64,000 nucleotides of DNA from Primulina eburnea (GCF_022965805.1 NC_133114.1:6034261-6098260), one strand, 5' to 3'; numbered from the stretch's first letter, positions 12,452 through 23,993 are shown. A program made the numbers and translations. Notes: generated by a model from the letters alone, not told the origin.

Positions 12452-12970
12452 CTAGCTGAGTTGACCACAGTCAGCGATCACCACAGGCTTCGAAGTCCTA
12501 CCCCCAGCAGATCCAACCTTCTCGATCGCCTTCACGACTTCGTATCCCTCCACAACCTGCCCGAACACCACGTGCTTACCGTCGAGCCACGATGTCTTCT
12601 CGGTGCAAATGAAGAACTGAGAACCATTTGTTCCCGGTCCCGCATTCGCCATGGACAGAATTCCAGGTCCGGTGTGCTTCTTCACGAAATTTTCGTCCGC
12701 GAACTTCGTTCCGTAGATAGACTCTCCTCCGGTGCCGTTTCCGGCGGTGAAATCTCCTCCTTGGCACATGAAGTTGGGGATCACGCGGTGGAATGAAGAG
12801 CCCTTGTAGTGGAGTGGCTTTCCTGATCTTCCCTTGCCTTTCTCTCCGGTGCAAAGCGCACGGAAATTCTCGGCGGTCTTTGGGACGACGTCTGCATAGA
12901 GCTCTATGACGATCCTCCCGGCGGGTTGGCCGCCGACTGTCATGTCGAAGAAAACTTTAGGGTTCGGCAT
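12452..12970 (-). CDS. Cytosolic cyclophilin (peptidyl-prolyl cis-trans isomerase, CYP18/ROC type)
   Basis: A single-exon gene of 172 codons from [10 protein letters not shown] to DCGQLS, the standard length of plant cytosolic cyclophilin A. The catalytic block [15 protein letters not shown] (active-site arginine after FH) and the cyclosporin-contact tryptophan in [12 protein letters not shown] are present. So is the plant-type loop [12 protein letters not shown]. It catalyses proline cis-trans isomerisation during folding and signalling. The frame is open upstream to 13057, but the extra ATG at 13012 lies three bases from the TATA run and is unlikely to be transcribed, so the start at 12970 is preferred. 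Intronless structure is normal for this subfamily. The promoter is interrupted by a Mutator-like insertion at about 13034. Confidence 0.95.
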   Translation of the reverse strand: MPNPKVFFDMTVGGQPAGRIVIELYADVVPKTAENFRALCTGEKGKGRSGKPLHYKGSSFHRVIPNFMCQGGDFTAGNGTGGESIYGTKFADENFVKKHTGPGILSMANAGPGTNGSQFFICTEKTSWLDGKHVVFGQVVEGYEVVKAIEKVGSAGGRTSKPVVIADCGQLS

Positions 12971-13015
12971 TTGCTTTGACAATACAGAGGTGATAATTGA
13001 GCGTTGAGACATTCG

Positions 13016-13032
13016 ATATATATATATATATA
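13016..13032 (-). promoter_or_regulatory. TATA-rich run upstream of cyclophilin
   Basis: An alternating TA tract lies about 46-62 bp upstream of the cyclophilin ATG and next to the left end of the Mutator-like element. A similar CTATATATAG is at the right end (about 15145-15154). The insertion may therefore have duplicated the TATA region. Confidence 0.5.
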
Positions 13033-13033
13033 G

Positions 13034-15145
13034 GAATCCGGATCCCCTGCTGTGCACAGCTTGACCTTTTTTTTATTTGTTTTTTAATTTTTCTTTTTTT
13101 TTTCTCTTTTTTCCTCTCTTATTCTCAATTGTTTTCCTTCTATTTTCATCCTTTTTTTTTCATCTTCCACAAACATTGGACAAAATTTTATATGAAATAA
13201 TATAAACATTTTAATTTTTTTATGTTAAATTAATAATTTTGCAATTAAAAATTACTATATTAAATTTTTACGTGTGAAAAATCGTATCATTTTTTTCGAA
13301 TTTGATTAATATTATTAATTTTTTTCTAATGAACAAAATTTTTAACAATATAAAACTATTAACATGTTAATGCTTAAATTAAAATTTAGAACATTTCCAT
13401 CATGCATTATCAAAAACTAAAATTCAACACCACATTTCCATAAAAAATAAATAATTCATACATTTTTAAACTTAATATCAACTAACAATGTTAATCGGCT
13501 ATTCTTTAAATAAAAAACTACTCAAGAACATTATTGGATATATCTCCATTGAAATCCATGGCTTCAAGAGAATGGTGATGATGATCAAATTGTGCCTACA
13601 TTAAATAAGAATAAATATTATAAAATCAATTTTACCATATAAGAATTAATATTTTTTTGGCTTAAAATTTTTACCAATTAAAAAATTTCTAAATATCATT
13701 AAAGTTCATACCATTAATAATTCAGTGAAATTGAATTGACCTCCAGTTGTTTGAAGACATGCATGAGGTACCGGAGGTGCTGAACAAGATACGGGTAATT
13801 CATCATGTGTTCCGATGTCCTACAATGATTGTAAAAATAAGAAATCTAGATAATTTTTATTTCAAAAAAGTATTAATATTAGTTAATTTACCTCGACTCT
13901 CAAATTTGTTTTTCTTCGTTTTGCTTGAAGTTCTACCCAACTCTTCAACCTTCTTGACTTTTTCACACCATTTCTTTTCTTGAATCCTTTTGCTTGTATC
14001 ATAGAAGGTCCTATCGATGATGTCCTGACACCACTATTATTGTCGTGGCTCACTTCAGTCAAACGCATTTCCATGACTTGCTTGGTTAGATCACATACCG
14101 AATTATGCACCAAAGAGAAAGTTGATTGGTGGACGGAGGCTTCGGTTGCCAGTCTTACGAGCATCATACAAAGTTTTCTATATCGTTCTGTACTTTCTCG
14201 TTTGGGATCTTCTTCGACTTCATTGCCCATACAATCGTGTACCACTCCACTCCTAGCTTTTCTCGTCCATCTATTCAAGATATAATGCTCTGGCAGTTTT
14301 TTTACGTCCTGCACATCATATACTTTCACAGCATGACAACACAATAATCCAGTCATCTCGAATTTTCGGCAACTACATGAAATCATCTTTGTGCTAGGAT
14401 TAAATGTCACCCTCCATTCTCCTTCTTTATCAATTCGCCCGACAACATATTCAAATAATGGTTGAGTTTCATTTTTATATTTTATTTAAGCAGCTGCGAA
14501 CAAAACAAACTCTACTTGAAATAGATGAAAGATAGTGAGGGTATAAACACCCTCCTTGCAACAAACATATTTATACGAAGTTATAAATCCGGTGTTCTTG
14601 TTTTTGTTGAAATAATGCTTCCTAACTCCAAAAAATCCAGTTTTCCCACCATATTCAACCCAAAACTTCCAAGACTCGTCTAGACTATCAAATTCCATAC
14701 CAATCTTAGGCTTGAATTCGATATTTGAATTATAATCCATCAAGAATCTGAAAGTATCAATAAAATTTTTGGCTTATTTCAGATCAATAGCAACATAAAA
14801 ATAGAAACCAACAAAATCAAATAAAAAAATAGATAGCTAAACAATTAGAAAAAAAATTAGACATTTAAAAGAAGAAAAAATCGAACCTTGTATGTTATAG
14901 TATTTCCTGCAAAAAAAATAATAATAAAATTGAGTGAGAGGAAAAACGAGAAAAAGAAGACGAGATGAAAACAAATGTTTATACTATTTTCATATAAAAG
15001 TGTGTGAATAATGTTTGTGGAAGAGAGAAAAATGGAAGGAAAAAAAGTAGGAAAAGAGAGAGAAAAAAAGAGAAAAGAGAAAAGAAAAATTAAAAAAAAT
15101 AAAAAAAGTCAATTTGTGCACAGCATCATCAGGGGATCGCCCCTC
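13034..15145. mobile_element. Mutator-like element (FAR1-type MULE), internally deleted
   Basis: The two ends form imperfect inverted repeats of about 170 bp. Both contain GATCCCCTG, GCTGTGCACA, a pyrimidine-rich stretch and CTTCCACAAACATT, read inward. Inside are a FAR1 DNA-binding domain and a SWIM zinc finger but no transposase core. The likely target duplication is a 7-9 bp TA-rich word on each side, which cannot be fixed exactly because the host sequence is itself a TA repeat. It lies directly upstream of the cyclophilin gene. Confidence 0.72.
13883..14743 (-). pseudogene. FAR1/FHY3-like transposase remnant (FAR1 domain and SWIM finger)
   Basis: Two frames on the minus strand. The upstream one (14743-14486) begins MMDYNSNIEFKPKIGMEFDS and contains a FAR1-type DNA-binding segment (SWKFWVEYGGKTGFFGVRKH, YKYVCCKEG). 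It then runs into about 20 unrelated residues and a stop. The second (open from about 14470 to 13883) holds a SWIM finger of form CSC...CCH followed by LPEHYILNRWTRKAR, which is characteristic of FAR1 family proteins. The central MULE transposase domain that should lie between them is missing. A lysine/arginine-rich tail ends the frame. This is a deletion derivative within the Mutator-like element. Confidence 0.75.
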
Positions 15146-15230
15146 TATATATAGCGGTCGTTATGCACAGGAAGAGCTAATATTAGCCGTAATATCGGAC
15201 ACGTGTCCACATCATATCCAGACGGGTACT
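15146..15230 (-). promoter_or_regulatory. Displaced distal cyclophilin promoter with ACGTG core
   Basis: Just right of the Mutator-like element are a TATATATA word and, near 15198-15209, the palindrome GGACACGTGTCC, which contains the G-box CACGTG. This would be the original cyclophilin promoter, pushed about 2.1 kb away. The link is an inference from position. Confidence 0.4.
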
Positions 15231-15540
15231 TGTGGAAAGTTCTAGACCGGAAAGTAACTGGTCAAGTTTTGGAATTTTCCTTCTTTCTTTTTGGGAACTG
15301 GGATCGTATAATTCGGTCCAAAAAAAAGAATTGGGATTGTATTCTTTTTTCTTTTTGCTTTATATCTTTAAATGATTGGGATCGGATTCATGTGAGATAT
15401 GCTCTCTTTTCGTTTGTTTTTCTTTTGGTTAAAATTAAATTTGTTAATCAATTTTTAAGTCTGCTCATGGTAAACCAATAGAATTTGAAACACTTAATAT
15501 ATTAAGCAATCAGTACTCGATATTGAAAGAAAACTGGTTT

Positions 15541-15697
15541 CTTGTAAGACGGTCTCACAAATCTTTATATGTGAGACGGGTCAACCCTATCGATATTCAC
15601 AATAAAAAATAATACTCTTAGCATAAAAAGTAAGATTTTACAAATAAGAGACCAGTCTCACAAAATACGACTCGTGAGAACGTCTCACACAAGTTTT
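15541..15697 (+). repeat. MITE-like repeat, copy 1
   Basis: Imperfect terminal inverted repeats: CTTGTAAGACGGTCTCAC at the left and CGTCTCACACAAG at the right. The middle has ATATTCACAATAAAAA and TACTCTTAGCATAAAAA. Copies 2 (51798) and 3 (57729) share all these words. Confidence 0.75.
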
Positions 15698-16118
15698 TGC
15701 ATATATAAAACTATTGCAATCCAACACAGCTCAGGTTGAATCATGCAATTACCAAAATATTGGGAGACATTAACTCTGCTTCTATACCATTTCTCCTTTT
15801 AATTGTTTGCTACACACACAGCTGTACAATTGAAAACGCAGTAAATTTTGCTACTCATACCATTATATGCACAAATTTCTTGCTTGCTTTATTCCTTTTG
15901 AGGACACAATTCATTGTAAAAATGATGACTTACTTGTGTTGGATTTGTGGTTTAAGAAAATGGTGGTGGTTCTATGGAGAGAACAGAAGCTACTAAACAA
16001 GAGCAGCACTTCCTGTCTTCAAGAAATCGCAATTAAAAGGAAGTGTTGAAGGAGATGTTAAAGACACTTTTGAAGTGTATTTGTGGATAGTTCTGCAGAA
16101 CACTGCCTGTCCTGCAGC
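15698..16118. other. Unassigned intergenic sequence
   Basis: Short open frames occur at 15736-15996 and 15867-16049, but neither resembles a family I recognise. They have no supporting context. Confidence 0.4.
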
Positions 16119-17346
16119 CAGGGCCGGAGGTATATTAGGGGCTGGGTTGGGCTCCAGCCCCACCTAATTTAAAAAATAAAATAAAATTAAATATTGTTTA
16201 TTTTAAAAATTTTGTTGATTAGTCCCAAAACTCAATTTATTTTTTTCTTTTTTTTCATTTGTCTCATACTTCATCTCTATTATTTTCTCTCAAACTATCA
16301 CAATTTTCATTACTTCAAATGGTCGTAACTTCATCATCGATCGTCATTTTTCAAATCGATTGTAGAATCGGAAAACCCACGGCATAAGCTTTTTTTTAAT
16401 ACCAAAAGTTTGAAGTCTCTTTGTCGTCTTGAAATCAATCATCGTTTTCACCGAAGATCATGAGGAAATCTTACTGATAGACTTTCTACAGTTCGTTCTT
16501 GTTGTTCTTAGTTAGATTTCGAATTTTAAAAATAATTTTAGAATTTAATGTTTCGAAATTTGGGTATTTTGGTTATTTTTGAATTTTGATATATATTAAA
16601 TTGTTGATTGTAAGTACTATATTTGAGCCGATTGATGATATTTATAATTTTTTTGGAATTTATTTGAGGATTATTTTTAATTTCCAGATTTTATATTGGG
16701 GATTGTCGATTTTTAATGTTGATTATTTATTATTTGGATGTTTAGATGCTATAGAAAATATCAATGCGAATTTATGGAATTTTGTAGGAATTTTTTAAAA
16801 ATTCAGAATTATATAAATATGATTTTCGAACTTATAAGGCTGTAAAATTTTTATATTTAAATATATTATGCCTTAATATTGTCAAATGTTAACTTCGCAA
16901 TTGTTTTGGAATAATTATAATTGTTCGAGGTTTATTGGATTAAAGTAAAAATTATTTAGTGTTGGTAATGTTGATTTGATTCAGTTAGCCATAATAAGTT
17001 AAACTAAAGTGACATTTTATGTTGTAGACGGCACCAATGAGAAAAGAAACTCAAGAATGAAGAAAAGGAAAACCATCGACGTCGAACAAGATTTGGTTGA
17101 AAAAATTAATAAAAATTTAATAATTAATGAGTTTTATTTTAAAAAGAATCGAAGAGCACAACTTCAGTAGTGTTTCAGCTCCATGTTTTTGAAGGTATTA
17201 AATATTAAATACACTTGTTTAATGTTTTCATGAAGTCAATGTTTACATTTTTTTATTTTAACTTTTTATTTAATTATTTATTTTATTAAATACCATATGG
17301 GACGGAGCCAGCCCCAGGTAATTTTGAATCCTGGCTCCGCCCCAGG
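16119..17346 (+). mobile_element. hAT-superfamily remnant with TTF-type transposase start
   Basis: The left end CAGGGCCGGAGG and right end CTGGCTCCGCCCCAGG resemble the hAT terminus CAGGGGCGGAGCCA. An ATG at 17057 opens a 37-codon frame starting MKKRKTID, as in TTF-finger hAT transposases, and then stops. The rest is AT-rich. No 8-bp target duplication was found, so the outer boundaries are approximate. Confidence 0.5.
17299..17346. repeat. Compact hAT end-to-end hairpin
   Basis: GGGACGGAGCCAG and CTGGCTCCGCCCC sit only about 20 bp apart and form a 12-13 bp stem with one mismatch. It looks like two hAT ends brought together. A 22-bp direct repeat at 17221-17242 and 17348-17369 flanks this area. 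Confidence 0.55.
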
Positions 17347-17366
17347 TAATGTTTTCATGAAGTCAA

Positions 17367-18259
17367 TGTAATGCCTGAAGTAAATATTACAAGTTGTTGA
17401 TTTAGTGAGGTAGTATTACTAAATAATTAATGATTTTTAAAGAATGAAATATGACATATTTTGGTCATATGAAGTCTAAATGATTTGAAATTTGGATATA
17501 ACGTAGAAAACTCAAAGATATAGAAGTTTGATGTTTTGAGTTTTGAAAAATTTGATCGTTTGACTGGTCCAAACAAATATATCGACGTTGGAAATCTTAA
17601 ATATTTTAATACAATATAATATAATATTAAAAAAACTAAATTTTTTAAATTTGAGTCGGTGGAATTCAAATTAAATTGAATTCCACCAAACTCAATTGAC
17701 AGAGGGAGAAACGAGCGGCACAGGAGAAGAGAGAAAATAGCTTTCAATTTTTTTTTTTCGATCTTGCGACTTATCGGTTTATCCATTCGACGAACCGATT
17801 TTAGTTTTGGAATCGTTGACACGAAGTTTTCGATTTGAGGTATAAATTTTATAGTTTTGGTGATGTTTGAAATTCGTCGATTTCTAGAATAAATCTGATA
17901 AATTGTTAAATCATACTGAAATTAAAGATTGTTGAATAGTGTATGATTTTAACGAAGAAGAGAAGATAATAGTGGTGTTATTTTGAATTATTCATAATTT
18001 ATTATAATTAGGGATTTTTAATCGTTAGATTGAGATTGGAGAGTTGTTTGTCAGTTGTTATTAATTCTGATTATATATTCGGAGTCTACGAAGTATAAGC
18101 TACACGTTGATATAAAGTTTTCGTAATTTGACGGATGTTGTAAAATAGCCTATTATTTGAAGTTAATTAATTATGGTGTATTTGATAGTAGTATTATGAA
18201 TTAAATACACCATAATATTAAATTGTTGAGCGATAAGAATTTATAATCGAGTTGTATAT
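17367..18259 (+). repeat. Probable old gypsy LTR, left part
   Basis: It starts TGTAATGCCTGAAG, like the LTR start of the element at 31508 (TGTAATGCCCGAG). It is AT-rich and contains a perfect hairpin (GGTGGAATTC...GAATTCCACC) at 17658-17687. It is split at 18260 by the Tekay-type element and seems to resume at 25364. The target duplication is not convincing. Confidence 0.35.
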
Positions 18260-18339
18260 TGTAGTATCCCGATGCCTAATTTGAGTTAATTATTGGATTA
18301 ATTATATTTCGGTGGGATCGGAAGGACCGAACCGGGTTC

Positions 18340-18550
18340 GGATCGTCCGATCAGGGTTCGGATCGTCCGAGACAGGTGGCTGGACACGTGGAAGACATGC
18401 AGGGTTCGGATCGTCCGATCAGGGTTCGGATCGTCCGAGACAGGTGGCTGGACACGTGGAAGACATGCAGGGTTCGGATCGTCCGATCAGGGTTCGGAAG
18501 GTCCGAAGTGTACCGGATCGGATCTTCCGAAGTGGATCGGATCTACCGAT
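18340..18550 (+). repeat. 68-bp tandem repeat with palindromic TCGGATCGTCCGA words
   Basis: Two full units and part of a third. Each unit has two copies of GGGTTCGGATCGTCCGA followed by GGTGGCTGGACACGTGG, which includes a CACGTG core. The array ends only about 10 bp before the TATA box. The 3' LTR has the same array at 24224-24434. Confidence 0.88.
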
Positions 18551-18559
18551 CGTTGTCTA

Positions 18560-18572
18560 TAAATAGAGGCGC
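18560..18572 (+). promoter_or_regulatory. TATA box of the Tekay-type LTR
   Basis: CTATAAATAGAGG is a canonical plant TATA box. It directly follows the GC-rich array, so transcription should start about 30 bp downstream. The same site is in the 3' LTR near 24444. Confidence 0.75.
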
Positions 18573-19483
18573 GAGGCTTCACTTTTTACTCGCCAATTCC
18601 GAGTGTTCCAGAGCGTTTTAGTCGTTTCTGATGGGTTTCTAGTCTTTTCCCGAGGTTCAGGCACTAGCGGGGAGCTACTGGTTTTGTAGCGGAGCTGTGC
18701 TCTAGTTGGGAGCTAGCGACATCAGTGGGCTGACTACGGACGCAGGCTTGATTCTAGGGCTGATTGCTAGGATCTACTGGTTTGAGGTACGAAAGTACTA
18801 TCCGAGATAGCAGGATTGAGTATGCTTTACTATGTGTTGCATGTTTATATGTTGCATTATTATCTGTCATATGATGCATGGTTTATTATGCGGCATTTGC
18901 ATAATCATGTTGGGCTTGATTATCTTTGAGATAGCCTGTTGAGAGGGTGCTCAGCCCTCGTTTGTTGTGGATGGTTGGACCCCGTTGGCCGACGGTGGTC
19001 AGGTCACCGGTATATCCACAGGTTTATTTTGGTATGGGAGCCACCTCCTGGTGCGACGGCGCAGAGTGCTACATACCTTGACGTCATTTACCTGAGCAGT
19101 ATTTCGTTATACCCAGATCCTGGTATCCAGTACATTTTGCATACATGCATGTCATAGTCTTGTATACTCATGCTTTCGGTGCTGAGCGTTTTATGCTCAC
19201 GTCCTCGGTTTATCTCTGTTTTGGACACCCTATTCGATGGGGCAGGTCTCAGGTTGGACGGTCCAGGAGGGAGTGGACAGGGAGCTGGCAGAGGTTGACT
19301 TGTAGTTGTTGGTATTTGTTCTTGGAATTTAGTTCGATCTGGTTGTTTAAGTATTTTGTACTTACAGATTCGATTGGGTTGTATTACTGTTTTTCCGCTG
19401 TTTACCTGATTCAGTTTTAAATGTTAATTTTGCATGCTTAAGATCTGATTAGTAGGTGATTCTGGAACGGGTCACTACATTTA

Positions 19484-19495
19484 TGGTATCAGAGC
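19484..19495 (+). other. Primer binding site, initiator tRNA-Met type
   Basis: TGGTATCAGAGC starts four bases after the 5' LTR end, as in most chromoviruses. Confidence 0.88.
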
Positions 19496-19564
19496 ATGCA
19501 TTAAGATTTTGGGATTTGGAACTGTTCTTTTGGGTTTAATCTCTGGTAACTTTTGTAGTTAGAG

Positions 19565-20620
19565 ATGTCTGGTTTTGACGACGATGCTAGTAGTCATGGC
19601 AGCATTGGACGCTGGGGAGACCGCGACAATCGGGAGCGTCGCCGAGAGCATATAGAACGTCGTCAACACCGTCGTGATGAGCCTCGGAGTTTTAGTATGC
19701 ATCGGTTCTTGCAGATGGGGCCGAAACCTCTTTCGGGCGGTGAGACTCCGGATGTTGCGGAGAACTGACTTGAGAGGATGGAGAGCTGCTTCAAGACTTT
19801 TCAGTGCTCGGCGGAGCAGCAGATTGATACCCTTGATTTCTTGCTGGAGGGTGGTGCGCGTAAGTGGTGGAGGTCTACCTCTGCACCGATAGTTCAGCGA
19901 CAGGGTCGAGTTCTTTGGGCCGATTTCCGAGCCGCTTTCATGCTGCTTTACTTTCCGCCAGCTCTTCTGCAGACCAAGGCGATTGAGTTGATCAATCTGA
20001 AGCAGGGAAGTTTGTCTGTTGATGAGTATCAGCAGAAGTTCTTTGAGTTGCTTCCGTATGTTCCACATGTCAGTGACAATGCTAGGGCCAAGTATAACCA
20101 TTTTCTTCAGGGCCTCAATCAGGAGATTTATGATCGGGTTGTTGTCTGTGATGATCCGACATCGTATGAGGGCCTTGTGAACCGTTGTCGCCAGGCTGAG
20201 GGCAGTTTGCTGAGAGGTCGAGCCATGCAGTCTGCTCGTCCTACTAGTTCTTTGGGTCCCCGCGCCCAAGCATTTAAGAAGGCTGGATCTACTTCTTCTT
20301 CCTCTGGATCTGGAGGAGTTCACCATTTTGGGAAGAAGAAGGGCCCGTGTCAGCATTGCGAGAAGGATCATCCGACGGAGCGTTGTCGCAAGGTTGCGGG
20401 TGCTTGTTACAAGTGCGGTGAGATGGGCCACATGAAGAGAGATTGTCCACAGACGGGCGGAGGATCAGGATCTGGTTCTCAGGCTTCAGTTCATCAAAGA
20501 CCACAGCAGGGACAGTCTACTCAGGGTTCTAACCTCCGACCGCGTACTCAAGGGCAGGTCTTTGCTCTTAACCAGGATCAGGCTGCTGAGGAGAACGAGA
20601 GAGTTATCGCAGGTGTTTTT
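19565..20620 (+). pseudogene. gag of the Tekay-type element, one premature stop
   Basis: The frame opens at MSGFDDDASSHGS. It meets TGA at 19766-19768 at a position where related gags have tryptophan, and continues in the same frame with LERMESCFKTF. Further on are the gag core (GGARKWWRS, FRAAFMLLYFPP, DEYQQKFFELLPYVPH) and two knuckles, CQHCEKDHPTERC and [14 protein letters not shown] (about 20350 and 20407). The frame is lost at a run of eight T at about 20613-20620, where protease sequence continues in the next frame. Confidence 0.88.
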
Positions 20621-23600
20621 TTTATTATGTGGATTACCTGCTTACGTTCTCATTGATACTGGTGCATCACATTCATTCATATCTGCGAGATTTGCTAAGC
20701 GTCATGCGTTACCTTTCACTTCTTTGGACGTTGTGGTATCTGTTTCCACACCGATGGGTCATTCGGTGCTAGCTAAACGTCTAGTTTTGGGTTGTCCTCT
20801 AGAGTTTGAGGGTAATGTTTTAACTGCTAATTTGATGATTCTTGCGATGGAGGATTTTGATTGCATTCTGGGAATAGATGTGCTGACTGTGTTTAGAGCT
20901 ACTGTGGACTGTTATCAGAATTTTGTGCAGTTTCGTCCAGTTAAGGGCGACAGTTGGTTTTTCTATGGAGAGGGAGCGCGACCCCCGATGCCTGTGGTTT
21001 CTGCTCTGAAAGCCTGTCGTGCTTTAGAGTCGGGCGGGGAAGGCTACCTTATCTATGCTATTGATTCGTCCGCAGATAGTGTCGGTATCAGTGACATTCC
21101 AGTGGTTTGCGATTTTCCGGATCTTTTTCCCGAGGAGATTCCTGGTTTTCCTCCCGTTCGGGAAGCGGATTTCGGCATTGATTTAGTGCCAGGCACGGCA
21201 CCAATCTCTAGAGCTCCTTATCGTTTAGCTCCATCGGAGATGCAAGAATTGAAACAGCAGTTGCAGGATCTTCTTGACAAGGGGTATATTCGACCCAGTG
21301 TGTCCCCGTGGGGAGCACCAGTTCTTTTTGTCAAAAAGAAGGATGGTTCTATGCGGCTCTGCATAGATTATCGGCAGTTGAATCGTGCTACGATAAAGAA
21401 TAAGTATCCGTTGCCACGGATTGATGATTTATTTGATCAACTGCAAGGTACCTCTGTGTATTCCAAGATTGATTTAAGGTCTGGTTATCATCAGCTTCGG
21501 GTTCATCAGGGAGATATATCGAAGACTGCATTCATGACCCGGTATGGGCATTATGAGTTTCTGGTTATGCCTTTTGGGGTGACGAATGCACCAGCAGTTT
21601 TTATGGATCTGATGAATCGGGTATTTCGGGATTTCTTGGATAAGTTTGTTGTGGTGTTTATAGATGATATCTTAATCTATTCGCATGATCTGCAAGAACA
21701 CGTACAACACTTAAGGATTATTTTACAGACACTTCGCGAGAATCAGCTTTATGCGAAGTTGAGTAAATGTGAGTTTTGGATTGACAGGGTTGTATTCCTT
21801 GGTCATGTCATTTCTAGCAAGGGAGTTTCAGTTGACCCGAGCAAGGTGGAAGCGGTATTGAACTGGTCGCGTCCGACGACAGTAGCCGAGATCCACAGTT
21901 TTCTGGGATTGGCTGGGTATTATCGCCGTTTCATTGTCAACTTCTCTCAGATTGCTAAGCCACTCACTCAGCTCACTCGGAAAGATGTTTCATTTGAGTG
22001 GACATCAGAGTGCGAAGAGAGTTTCTTGGAACTTCGCAGACGTTTGACATCTGCGCCTGTTTTGGCTTTACCGTCTGGATCTGGTGGTTTCAGTGTTTAC
22101 ACCGATGCCTCTTTACAGGGACTAGGGTGTGTTCTGATGCAGAATGAGCATGTGATTGCTTATGCGTCGAGATAGTTGAAGCCTCATGAGGAAAACTATC
22201 ATGTTCATGATCTGGAATTAGCAGCGATCGTTTTTGCTTTGAAAATCTGGCGCCATTATCTGTATGGTGAGCGATTTGAGATTTTCACTGATCATAAGAG
22301 TTTGAAGTATCTGTTCACTCAGGCTGAGTTGAACATGCGTCAGCGTCGTTGGATGGATCTACTCAAGGATTATGATTGTGAGATCAAGTATCATCCAGGA
22401 TCTGCGAATCTCACGGCCGATGCTCTTAGTCGCAAGGTGAGATTGTCTGCTCTTCAGACTTGTGCTGTATCTGGGATTATTCAGGATTTCTGTTCGATGG
22501 GATTCAATTGTAAGCATCGGAAGGGAACAGAGAGTATCCGTGTAGCTACTATTTTGTCTGAGCCAGTTTTGTATTCTCGGATTAGACATGCTCAGATGTC
22601 TGATTCTAAGGTTCAGAAATTAGCTCGGTTGGCTGATGGAGATAATACTTCTGGATTCCACTATCAGTCCGAGGGTCTTTTGTGCTTATCTGGTCGTGTT
22701 GTTGTACCGGAAGATGACACTTTGAGGGAGGAGATTTTGTCCCAGGCTCATCGTAGCAAGTTGAGTGTTCATCCGGGGAGCAACAAGATGTATAAGGATT
22801 TGAGGACTCGATTTTGGTGGAAAGGTATGAAACGTAATGTTTATCAGTATGTCTCCAAGTGCCTAGTCTGTCAGCAGGTGAAGGCTGAGTATCGACGACC
22901 TGGAGGTTTGTTGCAGAATCTTCCTATTCCGGAGTGGAAGTGGGAGCATATCACGATGGACTTCGTGACTCACTTGCCTATGTCTGTGGGGAATAGAGAT
23001 GCTATCTGGGTGGTAGTGGATCGGCTTACTAAGTCTGCCCATTTTCTTCCGTATAACAGAGATTTCACTTTCGATCGGATGGCACGGTTGTACATTCAGG
23101 AGATTGTACGGTTTCATGGTGTGCCCGTGAGTATCGTTAGTGACAGAGATCCTCGATTTACATCTAGATTTTGGGGCAGCTTTCAGCAAGCTTTGGGCAC
23201 TACCTTGAGTTTGAGTACTGCATATCACCCAGAGACTGACGGTCAGTCAGAGAGGACTATTCGTACTCTTGAGGATATGTTGAGATCTTGTGTGATGGAT
23301 TTCGGGCCAGCTTGGCAGGATCATCTGCCACTGATAGAGTTTGCATACAACAACAGTTTTCATAGGAGTATTGGTATGTCTCCGTTTGAAGCATTGTATG
23401 GTCGACGTTGTCGTACTCCTCTGTTCTGGGAGGAAGTCGGAGAACGACAGGTCGAGGGTCCAGAATTGATTCAGCAGGCCATGGACAAAGTTCTTGTGAT
23501 CAAACAGCGGATTAAGACTGCTCAGGATCGACAAGCGAGTTATGCGAACACCAAGCGCAGACCTCTTCATTTTGATGCAGGCGAGAAAGTGTTTCTCAAG

Positions 23601-23993
23601 GTATCACCTTTTCGGAGGATTCTGAGATTTGGACTCAAGGGTAAGCTATCTCCGAGATTCATTGGTCCTTTTGAGATCTTAGAATGTGTGGGAGATTTGG
23701 CCTACAGATTAGCTTTGCCACCGTATCTGTCTAGTGTTCACAATGTGTTTCATGTGTCCTTGTTGAGACGATACGTAGCGGATGAGTCTCATGTTTTGCA
23801 TCCGACAGAAGTTCAGCTGAATCCGGATTTGTCTTTTGTGGAAAGACCGGTTTCGATCTTAGACCGGAAGGATAAGGTACTGCGGAATAAGACTATTCCT
23901 CTTGTCTTAGTGCAGTGGCAGCGCCGAGGTACTGAAGAAGCTACTTGGGAACTAGAGAGTCGCATGCGGTCAAAGCATCCAGAGTTGTTCTAG
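20621..23993 (+). pseudogene. pol of the Tekay-type element, one premature stop
   Basis: After the frameshift near 20620 the frame carries aspartic protease (DTGASHSF near 20657), reverse transcriptase (VFIDDIL near 21656-21676), RNase H ([13 protein letters not shown] near 22100), integrase finger ([10 protein letters not shown]...CLVCQQ, about 22748-22875), integrase core ([18 protein letters not shown], a glutamate in TDGQSERTI near 23240), and a C-terminal chromodomain-like segment ([27 protein letters not shown]). A TAG at 22173-22175 replaces what is CAG in the related minus-strand element (ASRQLKPHE there). All other sequence is open, so decay is recent. Confidence 0.9.

Larger units (their letters stand above)
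18260..19479 (+). repeat. 5' LTR of the Tekay-type element
   Basis: 1220 bp. The U3 part holds GTTCGGATCGTCCGA words in a 68-bp tandem repeat (18312-18550). The TATA box CTATAAATAGAGG is at 18560-18572. Confidence 0.93.

Noticed and set aside
12971..13057. In-frame N-terminal extension of cyclophilin ([14 protein letters not shown]...), a possible targeting peptide
   Set aside because: The extra ATG is three bases from the TATA run and so probably upstream of the transcription start. The product from MPNPK has the normal length.
18312..18621. Frames reading GSDRPIRVR repeats in the LTR
   Set aside because: They are translations of the 68-bp tandem repeat in a promoter region, duplicated in the other LTR.
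19559..20431. 290-codon frame on the minus strand
   Set aside because: It is the shadow of the gag gene on the plus strand and has no family resemblance.
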